47,592 bases of DNA from CAYRML01 sp050942825 (GCA_050942825.1 JBMNOA010000008.1:1-47592), one strand, 5' to 3'; counted from the first letter of the stretch, positions 1-9,664 are shown. Program-made: numbers and translations. Notes: generated by a model not told the origin, from the sequence alone.

Positions 1-26
1 AAAAATAACGACAAAGCGTTATTTTT
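1..26 (-). terminator. Hairpin downstream of the UPF0173 gene
   Basis: A 10-base inverted repeat (AAAAATAACG / CGTTATTTTT) with a 6-base loop lies 37 bases beyond the stop of the UPF0173 gene. Read on the minus strand it ends in a T run that meets the window edge, so the tail is cut. It is AT-rich with only one or two G-C pairs, so it is a weak hairpin; it is also followed by T-rich sequence on the plus strand and could work in both directions. Confidence 0.45.
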
Positions 27-62
27 TTTATTTTAGTTTTCCTATTTTTTCTATTTTATAAG

Positions 63-746
63 TTACAAAGTAATTTCCTCTCCGGGAGCAAGGGGTATAC
101 ACATACTTTGTGTTTGAGATTCTACTTGTTTTTTAAACAAATCGACATCCTGATAAATTTTTGGAAAGGTATTATAATGCATAGGGATAACAGTTTTTGC
201 TTTTAGCCATGAAGCGGCTATCAGAGCATCTTGCGGCCCCATGGTATAAAAATCCCCTATAGGCAAAAGCGCTAAATCCAGTTTATGCAGAGCGATAACG
301 GTTTTCATATCACCAAATAGAGCCGTATCTCCCGCATGATAAATACAAAAACCATCCAGCCAGATGATATAACCACAAGCCACTCCGCCATAAGCGGGCG
401 CTTTTTCTCCGTAATAAGTAGAGCCGTGCCAAGCGGGAATCATCTTAACCTTCAGCTCGCCCATATCTACCGTTCCGCCTAGATTAAAAGCGATGATCTC
501 AAGACTCTCTTCTTTTAGATGCTCAGCCAAATCGACCATCGCCAATATTGTAGCACTGCTTTTTTTAGCTATTTTTACGGCATCACCTAAATGGTCATTA
601 TGAGCGTGGGTGATAAGAATATAATCGGGTTCAAACTCCTGCCAGTTCTTTATTGCCAGGGGATTGCCTGTGATAAAAGGGTCTATGAGAATATTTTTAC
701 TACCAATAATATTAAAACAGGCATGTCCTGCAAAGACAACTTTCAT
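63..746 (-). CDS. UPF0173 metal-dependent hydrolase (YtkL-like, metallo-beta-lactamase fold)
   Basis: A 227-residue protein of the UPF0173 family, small cytoplasmic metallo-beta-lactamase-fold hydrolases whose physiological substrate is not established. The metal-binding signature THAHNDH gives H47, H49, D51 and H52; further likely ligands are H107 (AWHGS), the HAGD motif at H137-D140 and H190 (PMHYNT). Length matches the family and all expected ligands are present, so it should be an active metalloenzyme. The start is the ATG at 744-746, preceded by AAGGAGG at 753-759. It is the last gene of the addB-addA side of the window, about 50 bases after a small membrane peptide gene, with an extended -10 element (775-783) just upstream, so it may be transcribed on its own. 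Assignment to the family is firm; the function is unknown. Confidence 0.9.
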   Translation of the reverse strand: MKVVFAGHACFNIIGSKNILIDPFITGNPLAIKNWQEFEPDYILITHAHNDHLGDAVKIAKKSSATILAMVDLAEHLKEESLEIIAFNLGGTVDMGELKVKMIPAWHGSTYYGEKAPAYGGVACGYIIWLDGFCIYHAGDTALFGDMKTVIALHKLDLALLPIGDFYTMGPQDALIAASWLKAKTVIPMHYNTFPKIYQDVDLFKKQVESQTQSMCIPLAPGEEITL

Positions 747-774
747 AATGAACCTCCTTCATATCATTGGTAAA

Positions 775-783
775 ATTATATCA
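775..783 (-). promoter_or_regulatory. Extended -10 promoter element for the UPF0173 gene
   Basis: On the minus strand the sequence TGATATAAT is a perfect TGn-TATAAT extended -10 element, placed so that transcription would start about 10 bases before the AAGGAGG ribosome binding site. No good -35 hexamer is seen 17 bases upstream (TTTTCT at best), which is acceptable for extended -10 promoters. Confidence 0.45.
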
Positions 784-795
784 TAAATAAAGCCG

Positions 796-984
796 TCAGA
801 AAAGCATCATCCACAAGAATAATCCAATCAAAGCCAAAGCAATAATAAAGGAAGGGAAAATCATCAAATATAATAATAATAACAAACAGACACCGAAAAT
901 AAGTAATTTAGATGATAAACAGCAGGCGGTCAATTCTCCGATTTTATCAATAAGATCGCGGAAAAAACGAACAAAATCGCACAT
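796..984 (-). CDS. Small two-helix membrane protein, function unknown
   Basis: A 62-residue peptide that I do not recognise. The first 25 residues are mixed and charged, with a Cys pair at 21-22; residues about 27-62 are almost entirely hydrophobic and could form one long or two closely packed membrane helices separated by a Pro near residue 44. The start is the ATG at 982-984, preceded on the minus strand by GGGGGTG with a 5-base spacing, a plausible ribosome binding site. It lies 67 bases after addA and 49 bases before the UPF0173 gene. The ribosome binding site and the coherent hydrophobic pattern support a real gene; nothing shows its role. The bases covering the start codon also spell the extended -10 element TGATATAAT, which may be coincidence. 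Confidence 0.6.
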   Translation of the reverse strand: MCDFVRFFRDLIDKIGELTACCLSSKLLIFGVCLLLLLYLMIFPSFIIALALIGLFLWMMLF

Positions 985-1051
985 TATATCACCCCCATAG
1001 ACTTATGTAGTATTTTATGCCAACATGAATCCGGAGGTGAAAAAAACCGTT

Positions 1052-4000
1052 TTATAGTTTTATGCTTCTACCATCTTCCAGCATATAAAGCCAGCATTCT
1101 TTGACCATTTGTCCCATTATCTCAGCAAAGGCCCTACGATAATAAGCTATCTGCTGTCCATAGCACATTTTCAGCTCTTTTGCGGAGGCATTTTTGCCAC
1201 CGCTTTTATAATCTATGATTACCCAGCCGTCAGCTTCACGAAAGACCAAATCTATGATACCTTGCAAGATTATGGCATCTTCAGTTGCTGCCCCTTTATG
1301 CAATTGATGAGCAGGCAAAGCATAGATAAAGGGCATTTCCCTTGCCGCCTCTGATGATGCCTTGAGTCTTTGTCCCAAGTCTCCGGCAAAAAACATACTA
1401 ATATGGAGAGGATCGATCAGATCCAGCCACTCAGAAGGAATGATCTCATCGGCAACCAGATCCTGCAGTCTTTTTTTGATTGTATCAACATCATGAGAGC
1501 CTGACAAAGGTAGATGCTGCAAAAGCCAGTGATAAGCTATACCTTTTTTAATGGCTTGATTTTTATTTTCTTCAGCAGAAGCCTCTATGAGCAAACGGCT
1601 CTCTTGAATAATCTCTTGCGGGTTATAAGCCATTTTTTGCAACTGGGTAACAGTGATTTTAGCAGCATAATCACATATATCCGCAAAAGGATATCTATAT
1701 GATAAAATCTGCTCTACACTATCGGCATATTCGCTGGGCGGCAAACTTTTGCCCTGAACGATATCTTCTAGGACTCCCCCCATTACGGGGTGATCATCCT
1801 TTGAGGTAAAAGAGGGTTTAACAACAGCTATTTGCCAGCTGTCATCAGCTGACAAATGAGAATATGGCTTCTCTTTGAGACCGCATAAATCACGCAAGGC
1901 CTGTCCATTTGGATGATTGAGCAACGCTCTGGCCAGCCAATCTATGGGCCTTTTATCTTTATGAATAACTGATACGGGCAAAAAACCGTCTTGCTCGACG
2001 CTCAAAGCCCATTTTTCTGCCGTACGACGAGGATCGGCCAAGGAAGCTGTCAGGATGAGCTTTTCTTTGGCTCTGGTCATCGCCACATAAAGAACACGAA
2101 TTTCTTCGGCCATAGATTCCGAAAAAAGAGCATGACGGATGGCTTCATGCGCCAAAGTCGGATATTTGATGCGTTTTTGTCTTTGAACGATCTTTGGACC
2201 CAATCCATAATCCTTATGCCACAGCACATCACTGTTTTTTTCTTTGAGATAAAAACCTGTTCCTAAACCGGCTAAAAATACTATACGATATTCTAACCCT
2301 TTACTTTTATGGATGCTCATGATTTTTACGGCATCCTCATTTTCCGCCATCCTCTGATTCGAAGTCACCTGATCGGCTCGGGACTTGGCATCATCAATAA
2401 AACGCAGAAAATGCAATAAACCTTTAAACGAGCTATTTTCATATTCCTTGGCACTATCATAAAAGGCCTGTAAATTAGCTTGCCTTTGCTTTCCCTGCGG
2501 CAAGGCACCCGCTAAATGATAAAAACCGGTGTCATTATAGATCTGCCGGATCAATTGAGTGATGGCTATATGATGGCTTTGTTGGCGCCAGAAGGCCAAC
2601 TGTGATATAAAACGACTAGCTTTCCGGCCGATTTCATCCAGAGTGCATGAGGACTCTTGATATCGCTGGGCAGCTTCTTGCAATGCTTGATACAAATTGC
2701 CGCTGCTATTTAAACGCAAAGCTAGCAATTGATCTAAATCAAGCCCTATGACAGGAGAACGTAAAACTGCGGCTAAGGGTATATCCTGCAAAGGATTATC
2801 TATGACCTGTAAAATCGAAATCAAAAGAGATACCTCAGATGTCTCCAAATAATTCTCACTACAAGAGGCCACAGTAGGTATGCCCATAGAAATTAATTTT
2901 TCGGCCAGTTCCACTTGCTTGTTTTTCAAAGAGCGCAAAAGTATTACAATATCTTTAAAAGCATACCCCTTATCATGCAGATCAAGTATCTTTGTGCCGA
3001 TAAAGGCGGCTTCCTTTTGCCAGGCGCTGTTTTCTGCCATATCTTCCAGGGCATTTTCTAAACAAGATTCACTAAGATCATCTATCTGCCCCTTGTTATC
3101 CTGAGAACTGTTGTCTAATAGATAAAGCTCTAAGGGATAGCCGGTTTCTTCCTTATCGGAGCAAAGAAAGACTGATTCATCATAATCCAGCCCGGCCGAT
3201 TCTTGGCTCATTAGGCGCCTAAAAATATAATTGACCCCTTTTAGTATTGTTTGCGAGCTGCGGAAATTTTCATTAAGATCTACTCTTTTACCCTCTAAAC
3301 CTTGTCCATAAGCCACATATTTTTCGAGAAATAACTTTGGTTCTGCTAAACGAAAGCGGTAAATGCTCTGCTTGATGTCACCTACCACAAACATATTCTC
3401 GCCGCGCGATACCTGCTGGAGAATTCTTTCCTGAACGGCATTGATATCCTGATATTCATCAACCAGGACCTCTGTAAAGCGCTGGCGTAATTCCTCTTTC
3501 ACACCATTGGAATCTTCCTCTAATAACTGCAAACAAAGATGCTCCATGTCACTGAAATCAATCAGGCCTTTTTTTCTTTTTTCCTCATCATAAACAGCAG
3601 CAAATTCATTGACCAGCTTGCTTAATCCGCACATCAACACACCCACGGATTGCAGGTCATGAAGCAAATCAGCATAAGACCGGCTGCACAATTCTCTCTT
3701 TAGAGACTGAATGATCTTTTTACCCTGATTACGTATTTTTTGAACAGCGCTTTTATGCTGCTTGTCCCCCTCTTTGGTGCGCGGCAAATCGTCAAAATCT
3801 GTCTCCGTCAAATGCGATAAAAAATTCTTCCAGCAAGAAATATCTTTAGCCAGCCGGCCCAGAGTATGTATTTCCGCCTGCAAAAGATCAGACCAGGAAT
3901 CAAGAACCATATCAAGGCCAGCCGTTTGCCGGGCTCTTTCAAAATAGCCTTGCGCCAACAAAATCTCGCTTTGCAGATGTTTTAACAAAAAATCACTCCA

Positions 4001-4633
4001 AGGATAATCATCGATATCCTGACAAGCCGCAAAATGTCCGGCCATCTTATCCAGCCACGCTTGAGGGTGAGGCTGACTACGACTAAACTCATATAGTTCC
4101 AAAATCAAAGAGAATAGCTGTGCATCATCTTTTACGCCACCGTAGGAATCGACCAAAAGAGGTAATACAGAGTCTTCTTTTTGATAGTATTCTTCCATAA
4201 ATCTTTCCAGAGTCTCTTGCAAAAGCAAAGTCTGCTCCAATTGTCCGGCCACCCTAAAAGAAGCATCCAAACCCAAAGGATAAAAATTGCGGTGGATCAA
4301 ATCCAGGCAAAAAGAATGAAGCGTGGTAATATTGGCTTGCGCTAATAATGATAATTGGCGCAAAAGATGCTTGTTATGAGGATTTTGCCTGCACATTTCG
4401 GTTATTGCGGCACCAATTTTTCTTCTCATTTCTGAGGCCGCTGCATTAGTAAATGTCACCACCAAAATATTTTCCAAGCTTAAGGGATTTTTCTTATCCA
4501 AGATTTGTCTGATAATCCTCTCTACCAAAACAGCGGTCTTGCCGGAACCGGCACCGGCTGATACCAGCAGATTGCAGCCCTTTTCCTCTATAGCCCTTTG
4601 CTGCTCTTTGGTCCAGATAACTTTACTCATCAT
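1052..4633 (-). CDS. addA: ATP-dependent helicase/nuclease subunit A (AddA)
   Basis: AddA (1193 residues) is the helicase and one of the two nucleases of AddAB, the Bacillota counterpart of RecBCD, which resects double-strand breaks and loads RecA. The N-terminal UvrD-type helicase has Walker A at residues 27-33 (AGSGKT), the VDEYQD Walker B at 391-396, GDIKQSIYRFR at about 418-428 and the LYVAMTRAKEKL motif in the second half. The C-terminal PD-(D/E)xK nuclease is intact, with GIIDLV near 1123 and D1141-Y-K1143. The gene overlaps addB by 11 bases, so the two are translationally coupled; GGAGGT at about 4639-4644 precedes tandem ATGs (4633 and 4630), and either may initiate. Length is usual for the family. 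Confidence 0.97.
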   Translation of the reverse strand: MMSKVIWTKEQQRAIEEKGCNLLVSAGAGSGKTAVLVERIIRQILDKKNPLSLENILVVTFTNAAASEMRRKIGAAITEMCRQNPHNKHLLRQLSLLAQANITTLHSFCLDLIHRNFYPLGLDASFRVAGQLEQTLLLQETLERFMEEYYQKEDSVLPLLVDSYGGVKDDAQLFSLILELYEFSRSQPHPQAWLDKMAGHFAACQDIDDYPWSDFLLKHLQSEILLAQGYFERARQTAGLDMVLDSWSDLLQAEIHTLGRLAKDISCWKNFLSHLTETDFDDLPRTKEGDKQHKSAVQKIRNQGKKIIQSLKRELCSRSYADLLHDLQSVGVLMCGLSKLVNEFAAVYDEEKRKKGLIDFSDMEHLCLQLLEEDSNGVKEELRQRFTEVLVDEYQDINAVQERILQQVSRGENMFVVGDIKQSIYRFRLAEPKLFLEKYVAYGQGLEGKRVDLNENFRSSQTILKGVNYIFRRLMSQESAGLDYDESVFLCSDKEETGYPLELYLLDNSSQDNKGQIDDLSESCLENALEDMAENSAWQKEAAFIGTKILDLHDKGYAFKDIVILLRSLKNKQVELAEKLISMGIPTVASCSENYLETSEVSLLISILQVIDNPLQDIPLAAVLRSPVIGLDLDQLLALRLNSSGNLYQALQEAAQRYQESSCTLDEIGRKASRFISQLAFWRQQSHHIAITQLIRQIYNDTGFYHLAGALPQGKQRQANLQAFYDSAKEYENSSFKGLLHFLRFIDDAKSRADQVTSNQRMAENEDAVKIMSIHKSKGLEYRIVFLAGLGTGFYLKEKNSDVLWHKDYGLGPKIVQRQKRIKYPTLAHEAIRHALFSESMAEEIRVLYVAMTRAKEKLILTASLADPRRTAEKWALSVEQDGFLPVSVIHKDKRPIDWLARALLNHPNGQALRDLCGLKEKPYSHLSADDSWQIAVVKPSFTSKDDHPVMGGVLEDIVQGKSLPPSEYADSVEQILSYRYPFADICDYAAKITVTQLQKMAYNPQEIIQESRLLIEASAEENKNQAIKKGIAYHWLLQHLPLSGSHDVDTIKKRLQDLVADEIIPSEWLDLIDPLHISMFFAGDLGQRLKASSEAAREMPFIYALPAHQLHKGAATEDAIILQGIIDLVFREADGWVIIDYKSGGKNASAKELKMCYGQQIAYYRRAFAEIMGQMVKECWLYMLEDGRSIKL

Positions 4634-7600
4634 CAGATACCTCCTGCTGTAATTTCTTCCAGATCTCCTGCTCTTGATAAGGTAAGGGCGCGGCCTTTTT
4701 CTCGGCTAATTGATAATCAAAGCCGCAAAAAGCCCTGTAATCGCAATAAGAACACTGGGAGAAGTTACGGTGGCCCTCAGGGGAGGCCATAATCAAACCT
4801 TGCAGCATTGCCCCTGCAGTTTGTTGTAAGATATGCAACAAATGCTGTCGCAAAAGCTGCAACTGACTGGCTGTTATACCGGGGGAATTGCTTCTAAAAG
4901 TACCGTCTCCCTTTATGCCCACGGGGATCAGGGAGGAAAAACCATTAAAATCGCTATCCGCCAAACTGACAGCCTCTTGATCCTTGACCGTCAAGCCCTC
5001 CAGTCGCAACCCCAGCATATTTTCTTTGTCCGACCCTGGAATATCAGCCAAGGAGACGCTCTCTATATCGTCACGCACAATAGAGTAATAAATACCTGCT
5101 CCAGCAGCTTTAGTGCTTTCTATACCAAAAACAGAGCTATGGTCTAAGACCAGGTGTAAATATAGCAGCAACTGCAGTTTTAAGCCATGAAAAATTTCAG
5201 GTACGGTAACATTTTGGCGTCCTGTTTTATAATCTATGATCCTGAACCAGGTCTTTTCACTGCCAATAGCCATATCGATTCGGTCTATCTGACCGGAAAT
5301 CTCCAATTGGCAGCCGTTATCCAAGGGTATTTTCAAGGGTGGCAACAGTCCGTCTCGACCAAATTTTATTTCCCAGGCAACCGGTCTGAAACTGCCTTTT
5401 TTCATATGCTCAGCTAACAAAAGCAAAGTTATCTTGATCGTATTTTTTATCCTTTGCGCCAAATAAACATAGCGGGCACTGGAGGCCAAAATATTGCCTA
5501 AAAAACGCGGCAAAAATTGCTGAATACTATCTTCTACCAATTGTTCAGCTTTTTGTTCATCGATATCATGCCAAGAGATCTTTTCCTCACTGATCCTTCT
5601 GACCAGATCTGCCAATACTTCATGAAAAAGCTGACCCCTATTCAATGGGTTCAGTTCATAAAAGGATCTTTTAGACAATTTCAAACCATAGTTAGCAAAA
5701 TAGGCCAGCGGACAGGAACGGAATTTTTCCAATCTTGAAACGCTAGACCGCAAACGGGAGCCAAAAAGCCTTTTGATACTGGATTTATGTAATTTATGAG
5801 CTTGGGGAACAAAATGCAGGCCTTTGGTAATCAACTGCAATAAATCTTTAGTATTGGTTTGTAAAAGATAATAATTATAAACATCCCGCCAATAATCTTC
5901 TATAGACTGGCCGGAAACAGCCTGGGAAAACTCCCTGGCTAAATCAGCCAAAGTAACCATACCGCCCGTAATCAGACGCATTTCTTGTTCACGCCCGTAC
6001 ATCCTTTCACTCAACTGTGGATACAATTCCTTGAGCCGACTAATAATAAAAGATGGCTGTTGCTCTTGCCCAGAATCATCACTCAAACAATAGCTGATAT
6101 ACATCTTCTCTTTAGCCCTGGTCAAAGCAATATAAACCAGATAATTTTCCTGCAATTGCCTGGTGCCGGCGCTAGGAGCCAGCTCCAATCCGGCCAAAGC
6201 CAGATCTTCTCTATCCATGGCTGAAAAAATACCATCGGCCATGATCCGAGCGGGGAATTGTCCCTCATTAGCCCCGATAATAAAAGACACCTTGATATCA
6301 GGATTGCGACTGCGCTCTAAAGAGGCTACGAAAACCTCATCAAGACCGGGTGGCGGTAAAGCTATCTTTAAATCAGCCAAAGCAGCATCAAAAACACCGC
6401 AAATATCATGTGGCTCCCATAAATCATTACCCAAGAAGGCTGCGGCTTCTGCTAAAAGGGCATCAACCTTTTCCCACACTTGCCTATAACCGGAAGCTTG
6501 TTCATAATCTCCTTGTGCTATGGCCGCTTGTTGCCAGTGTTGTAATTTTTCCGGCACTTGCAGCTGAGTCAAAAAGACGGTTAGGGCCTCGACTACTTGC
6601 TTTACTGTCTGGCAAGCTTTGATAGACTGGCAAAGAGCAGCCAAAGCCTTCGTACCATCTCGGCGTAATTGATTCAAACGCAGCAAATGTTGTTCTTTGT
6701 ACGCATTTTTTTCCTCATCGTCTTGACCAAAACTTTGAAAGTCTTGGGGATAATAAGACCAATACTTTTCCGCAGGCCAATGATAATGACGTATACCAGC
6801 CGCTAAACAATAATTTTCCAGTTCATCCGCATCATTCAGATCAAGAGGAGAAAGTGGATTTTTTAAATAGCGGAAAAGGGGCGTATAATGCCAACCCTTG
6901 GTGGCCACTTCAAGAGCAGATCTGATTAATTCTATCAGTGGATTATATAATAGCGGCTTTTTAGTATCCACAAAAAAGGGTATGCCTAAGCTGCCAAATA
7001 CTGTTTCCAATATTTGTTCATAGCGTGCTATATCACGAGCAATTACGCTAATATCGCGGTAACGCAGGCCCTTTTCTCTTACCAAATATAATATCTCCCT
7101 ACCGATGCCCATTATTTCTTCCGTTTGATTAAAAGCAGCTGCCACATCGATATTTTGCGGTTTTGGCTTCCATACCGGGCAACAGGTAATAGGGAAAAAA
7201 GACCTCTCTACAAAGGCCAGCTCCTGATTGTGGGCAAAGCGTCCCTTATCCATACCCAAACGCAAGGGCTCCTCCAGCTTTATCCCCGTCTCAATAGCTA
7301 TATGCCGCAGTTTTTTCATAGTATGCCAGACTGGATAAAACAAATCAGTCTCATCAATCTCCTTATCCGCAATATGAGGATCGACGGTCAAAGCGATTTC
7401 CACTCTGGCAGCCCTTTTCATCAGAGCTGAAAGCACCTGTAATTCTTGAGGCGTAAAATCAGCAAATCCGTCCACAAGAAAATAACTGTCGGATAAAAAA
7501 CCATGATTGTTAATTTGATCGGCCAAAAAATTGAGACCATCTTGAGGATCTTGATATTTTTGCCCGCACAGCTGCTGAAAATTTTCGTATATGACATACA

Positions 7601-8075
7601 GGTCAGCTAATTTATCAGCCAAAGCTGTATTTATCCACTCATCTTCTAGAGCCTTTTTTAGATCATCAAGAGAAATATCATACATCTTCAGTTCCGACAA
7701 AGTTTGTAAAACAGTTGCCGGAAAACCTATTTGCTTAGCAGATAACGAAAAAGCCTTCAACTCGGCCTGCCTCTGATATAATATCTTAGCGATAAGCATT
7801 TTTCTTCCCGTCTCAGAAAGCTGATCAGCCATCAAAGCAGGCTTTCGCTCTCTAGCACGGTAAATAAGCCTACTAAAGCTGGTTACCTCCTGCTGGCAAA
7901 ATCCCGGACTGGAAAAACCGACCGCCAAGGCCCTCTCATAAATAAAAGTAGCCTGTTCAGGCACTAAAAGCAGCAAAGGCTTGCCAGTAAAATTCTTTTG
8001 TCCTTTGCTCATTGTTTCCAGACAATAATAAGTTTTGCCGCTACCGGCTCTACCCAAAATAAATCGGCAAACCAT
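4623..8075 (-). CDS. addB: ATP-dependent helicase/deoxyribonuclease subunit B (AddB)
   Basis: AddB (1150 residues) partners AddA; it carries the second nuclease and the Chi-recognition channel built on a degenerate helicase fold. Walker A is GRAGSGKT at residues 8-15. The C-terminal nuclease has D948-Y-K950, and the four cysteines of the iron-sulfur staple are all present: C788 (RSCPLAY) and C1108, C1111 and C1117 (CSYCDYRAFC). The complex should therefore be a functional dual-nuclease AddAB. The ATG start at 8073-8075 follows AAGGAGA. A terminator closes the preceding unit at 8162-8184, so addBA probably has its own promoter in 8090-8160; an AT-rich TATAAAAT stretch is there, but without a convincing -35 box. 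Confidence 0.97.
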   Translation of the reverse strand: MVCRFILGRAGSGKTYYCLETMSKGQKNFTGKPLLLLVPEQATFIYERALAVGFSSPGFCQQEVTSFSRLIYRARERKPALMADQLSETGRKMLIAKILYQRQAELKAFSLSAKQIGFPATVLQTLSELKMYDISLDDLKKALEDEWINTALADKLADLYVIYENFQQLCGQKYQDPQDGLNFLADQINNHGFLSDSYFLVDGFADFTPQELQVLSALMKRAARVEIALTVDPHIADKEIDETDLFYPVWHTMKKLRHIAIETGIKLEEPLRLGMDKGRFAHNQELAFVERSFFPITCCPVWKPKPQNIDVAAAFNQTEEIMGIGREILYLVREKGLRYRDISVIARDIARYEQILETVFGSLGIPFFVDTKKPLLYNPLIELIRSALEVATKGWHYTPLFRYLKNPLSPLDLNDADELENYCLAAGIRHYHWPAEKYWSYYPQDFQSFGQDDEEKNAYKEQHLLRLNQLRRDGTKALAALCQSIKACQTVKQVVEALTVFLTQLQVPEKLQHWQQAAIAQGDYEQASGYRQVWEKVDALLAEAAAFLGNDLWEPHDICGVFDAALADLKIALPPPGLDEVFVASLERSRNPDIKVSFIIGANEGQFPARIMADGIFSAMDREDLALAGLELAPSAGTRQLQENYLVYIALTRAKEKMYISYCLSDDSGQEQQPSFIISRLKELYPQLSERMYGREQEMRLITGGMVTLADLAREFSQAVSGQSIEDYWRDVYNYYLLQTNTKDLLQLITKGLHFVPQAHKLHKSSIKRLFGSRLRSSVSRLEKFRSCPLAYFANYGLKLSKRSFYELNPLNRGQLFHEVLADLVRRISEEKISWHDIDEQKAEQLVEDSIQQFLPRFLGNILASSARYVYLAQRIKNTIKITLLLLAEHMKKGSFRPVAWEIKFGRDGLLPPLKIPLDNGCQLEISGQIDRIDMAIGSEKTWFRIIDYKTGRQNVTVPEIFHGLKLQLLLYLHLVLDHSSVFGIESTKAAGAGIYYSIVRDDIESVSLADIPGSDKENMLGLRLEGLTVKDQEAVSLADSDFNGFSSLIPVGIKGDGTFRSNSPGITASQLQLLRQHLLHILQQTAGAMLQGLIMASPEGHRNFSQCSYCDYRAFCGFDYQLAEKKAAPLPYQEQEIWKKLQQEVSDDE

Positions 8076-8161
8076 AACATTTCTCCTTACATAAAAGATA
8101 TTTTATAGTTCTCTTTTTATTTTGCACTTTCCTTTAATCAGAGGATCAAATGCCTAAGAAA

Positions 8162-8184
8162 ATAGACCTTGAATCAAGGTCTAT
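8162..8184 (-). terminator. Intrinsic terminator overlapping the PHP gene stop codon
   Basis: A 9-base-pair perfect hairpin (ATAGACCTT / AAGGTCTAT, 5-base loop) followed on the minus strand by a TTTTC run. The first arm contains the TAG stop codon (8181-8183) of the PHP gene, so the end of the message is formed by the coding end itself. It closes the DUF362 / DeoC-like / PHP unit and separates it from addB. Confidence 0.8.
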
Positions 8185-8978
8185 AGCGGCATTTGGCGTA
8201 ATTTTCTTTTTTCAAACAGCGTAATATATTTAAATCCGGCCTTTTTGATATATTCATAAGCCTCAGGGATACCCTGGCATAGGCTCTTTTCCAGATGAGC
8301 ATCAGAACCGCAGGTAATAATTTCGCCGCCTAATTCCCGATAACGGCTTATAATGCTACTGACCGGGTGTGGCTCCTCTAGGCCGTATCGCCAAGCGCCT
8401 GTATTAACCTCAATGCCTTTGCCCATGCTGATCAAAGTCAAGAGCATGGCATCGATTTCTTCTTGATAATCCTGCCACAAAAGACTCCTATCATCATAAG
8501 TAGTATCCCGGCGCAATAGATCCAGATGACCCAAGACATCAAAACAGTTGACCTCTTCTACCAATTTACGCAAGCCGATGAAGTATTGATGCCAGCTTTC
8601 TTCTTTGCTTTTACCTTCACTAAATTCTCCCGTATGCAGTGTACAACCATCCATATAATGGGCCGAACCAATAATAAAATCCCACTCCAGGACTTGGCTG
8701 ATCTTTTCAGCTTTGGCAGATGAAGCCATTTTCAGACCTAGTTCTATGCCTATACCTATCTTCAAATCAGGATAATTCTTTTTAGCTAACGCAATATCTT
8801 TGGCGTATTGGGCAAAATCCGGTTGCAGGTCCTCATTATATAAGCCGGTAAATTCCACATGTTCGGTAAAGGTTATGCCGGCCATATTTATAGCAGCAGC
8901 TTTTCTGCAGATCTTATCTATTGTTAGCCAGCCATCAAATGAATGTTGACTATGGATATGATAATCATAATATTTCAT
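8181..8978 (-). CDS. PHP-domain phosphoesterase, histidinol-phosphatase-like
   Basis: A 265-residue protein of the PHP superfamily, closest in style to HisK/HisJ histidinol-phosphate phosphatases. The N-terminal metal motif is DYHIHSQHSFD (H7, H9, H12, D15); other likely ligands lie in the TEHVEF segment (about 39-44), the GSAHY segment near 105, the VLGHLDLL segment near 150 and the C-terminal CGSDAH motif. No other histidine-biosynthesis gene is in the window, so histidinol phosphate is not the obvious substrate. I place the start at the ATG 8976-8978, with AGGAG seven bases upstream; it overlaps the deoC-like stop as TGATG. A TTG one codon earlier is possible but sits too close to the ribosome binding site. 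The overlap implies coupling to the aldolase-like gene, which suggests a phosphorylated sugar or aldol product as substrate (inference). Confidence 0.85.
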   Translation of the reverse strand: MKYYDYHIHSQHSFDGWLTIDKICRKAAAINMAGITFTEHVEFTGLYNEDLQPDFAQYAKDIALAKKNYPDLKIGIGIELGLKMASSAKAEKISQVLEWDFIIGSAHYMDGCTLHTGEFSEGKSKEESWHQYFIGLRKLVEEVNCFDVLGHLDLLRRDTTYDDRSLLWQDYQEEIDAMLLTLISMGKGIEVNTGAWRYGLEEPHPVSSIISRYRELGGEIITCGSDAHLEKSLCQGIPEAYEYIKKAGFKYITLFEKRKLRQMPL

Positions 8979-9664
8979 CAAATAGCTCCTGTATTATTAG
9001 TAATGATGTTTCTATATTCTTCCATAATGGCTAATCCGGCGCTGGTTCCGATAGCGTCGGCACCGGCTCTCAAAAGCGCTTCCATCGTTTCCAACAAAGT
9101 GATGCCACCGCAGGCTTCAACACCCATATCCTCGCCTACCACATGTCGCATGAGAGCGATATCGGCGATATTAGCTCCCGCTTTCACAAATCCTGTGGAA
9201 GACTTTACTATAACAGCTCCGGATTTTTTAGCCAAAAGACAGGCTTGTTTTTTTTCTTCATTATCCAAATAAGCATTTTCAATAATCACCTTTAGAGTGG
9301 CCTTGGGAGCTGCCTTAACCACCTCTTGTATTTCTCTTTGCACATATTCATAGTCATGGCTTTTGAATTTGGGTAAATTTATAACCATTTCTATAACCGT
9401 AGCACCATCCCTAAAAGCTTGGGCAGCTTCGGCGGCTTTTATGGCAGCCACATGACCTCCCAGAGGAAAACCCACTACAGTAGCTATTTTAACATCAGAT
9501 CCGGCTAGTTTTTGAGCCACAATAGGCACATGGACCGGCAATATGCAAACAGAATTAAATCCCTGCTCCACAGCATCCTGACATAGCCTGTATATAGCTA
9601 TTTCACTGGCCGTGGGGGATAAATTGGTATGATTGATAAAAGCTGCTTTAGCAGATATATTCAT
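8978..9664 (-). CDS. deoC: Deoxyribose-phosphate aldolase family protein, divergent active site
   Basis: A 228-residue TIM-barrel aldolase of the DeoC (DERA) family, which normally splits 2-deoxyribose 5-phosphate into glyceraldehyde 3-phosphate and acetaldehyde. The fold signatures are clear: VVGFPLGGH (63-71), MVINLPKF, KVIIEN (125-130) and the Schiff-base lysine K154 in VKSSTGF. Two catalytic partners are changed. The Asp of the family EIDMVIN motif (D102 in E. coli) is Glu here (E92), and the activating Lys of GVKASGG (K201 in E. coli) is Glu (E183 in GVEACGG). Schiff-base chemistry on a different substrate, or strongly reduced DERA activity, is therefore likely. The start ATG 9662-9664 follows GAGGTG. 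It lies 17 bases after the DUF362 gene and overlaps the PHP gene, with no other nucleoside-catabolism gene nearby. Family certain, reaction uncertain. Confidence 0.85.
   Translation of the reverse strand: MNISAKAAFINHTNLSPTASEIAIYRLCQDAVEQGFNSVCILPVHVPIVAQKLAGSDVKIATVVGFPLGGHVAAIKAAEAAQAFRDGATVIEMVINLPKFKSHDYEYVQREIQEVVKAAPKATLKVIIENAYLDNEEKKQACLLAKKSGAVIVKSSTGFVKAGANIADIALMRHVVGEDMGVEACGGITLLETMEALLRAGADAIGTSAGLAIMEEYRNIITNNTGAI

Noticed and set aside
8178..8981. TTG at 8979-8981 as start of the PHP gene
   Set aside because: Only four bases from AGGAG; the ATG at 8976-8978 has proper spacing and the TGATG overlap.
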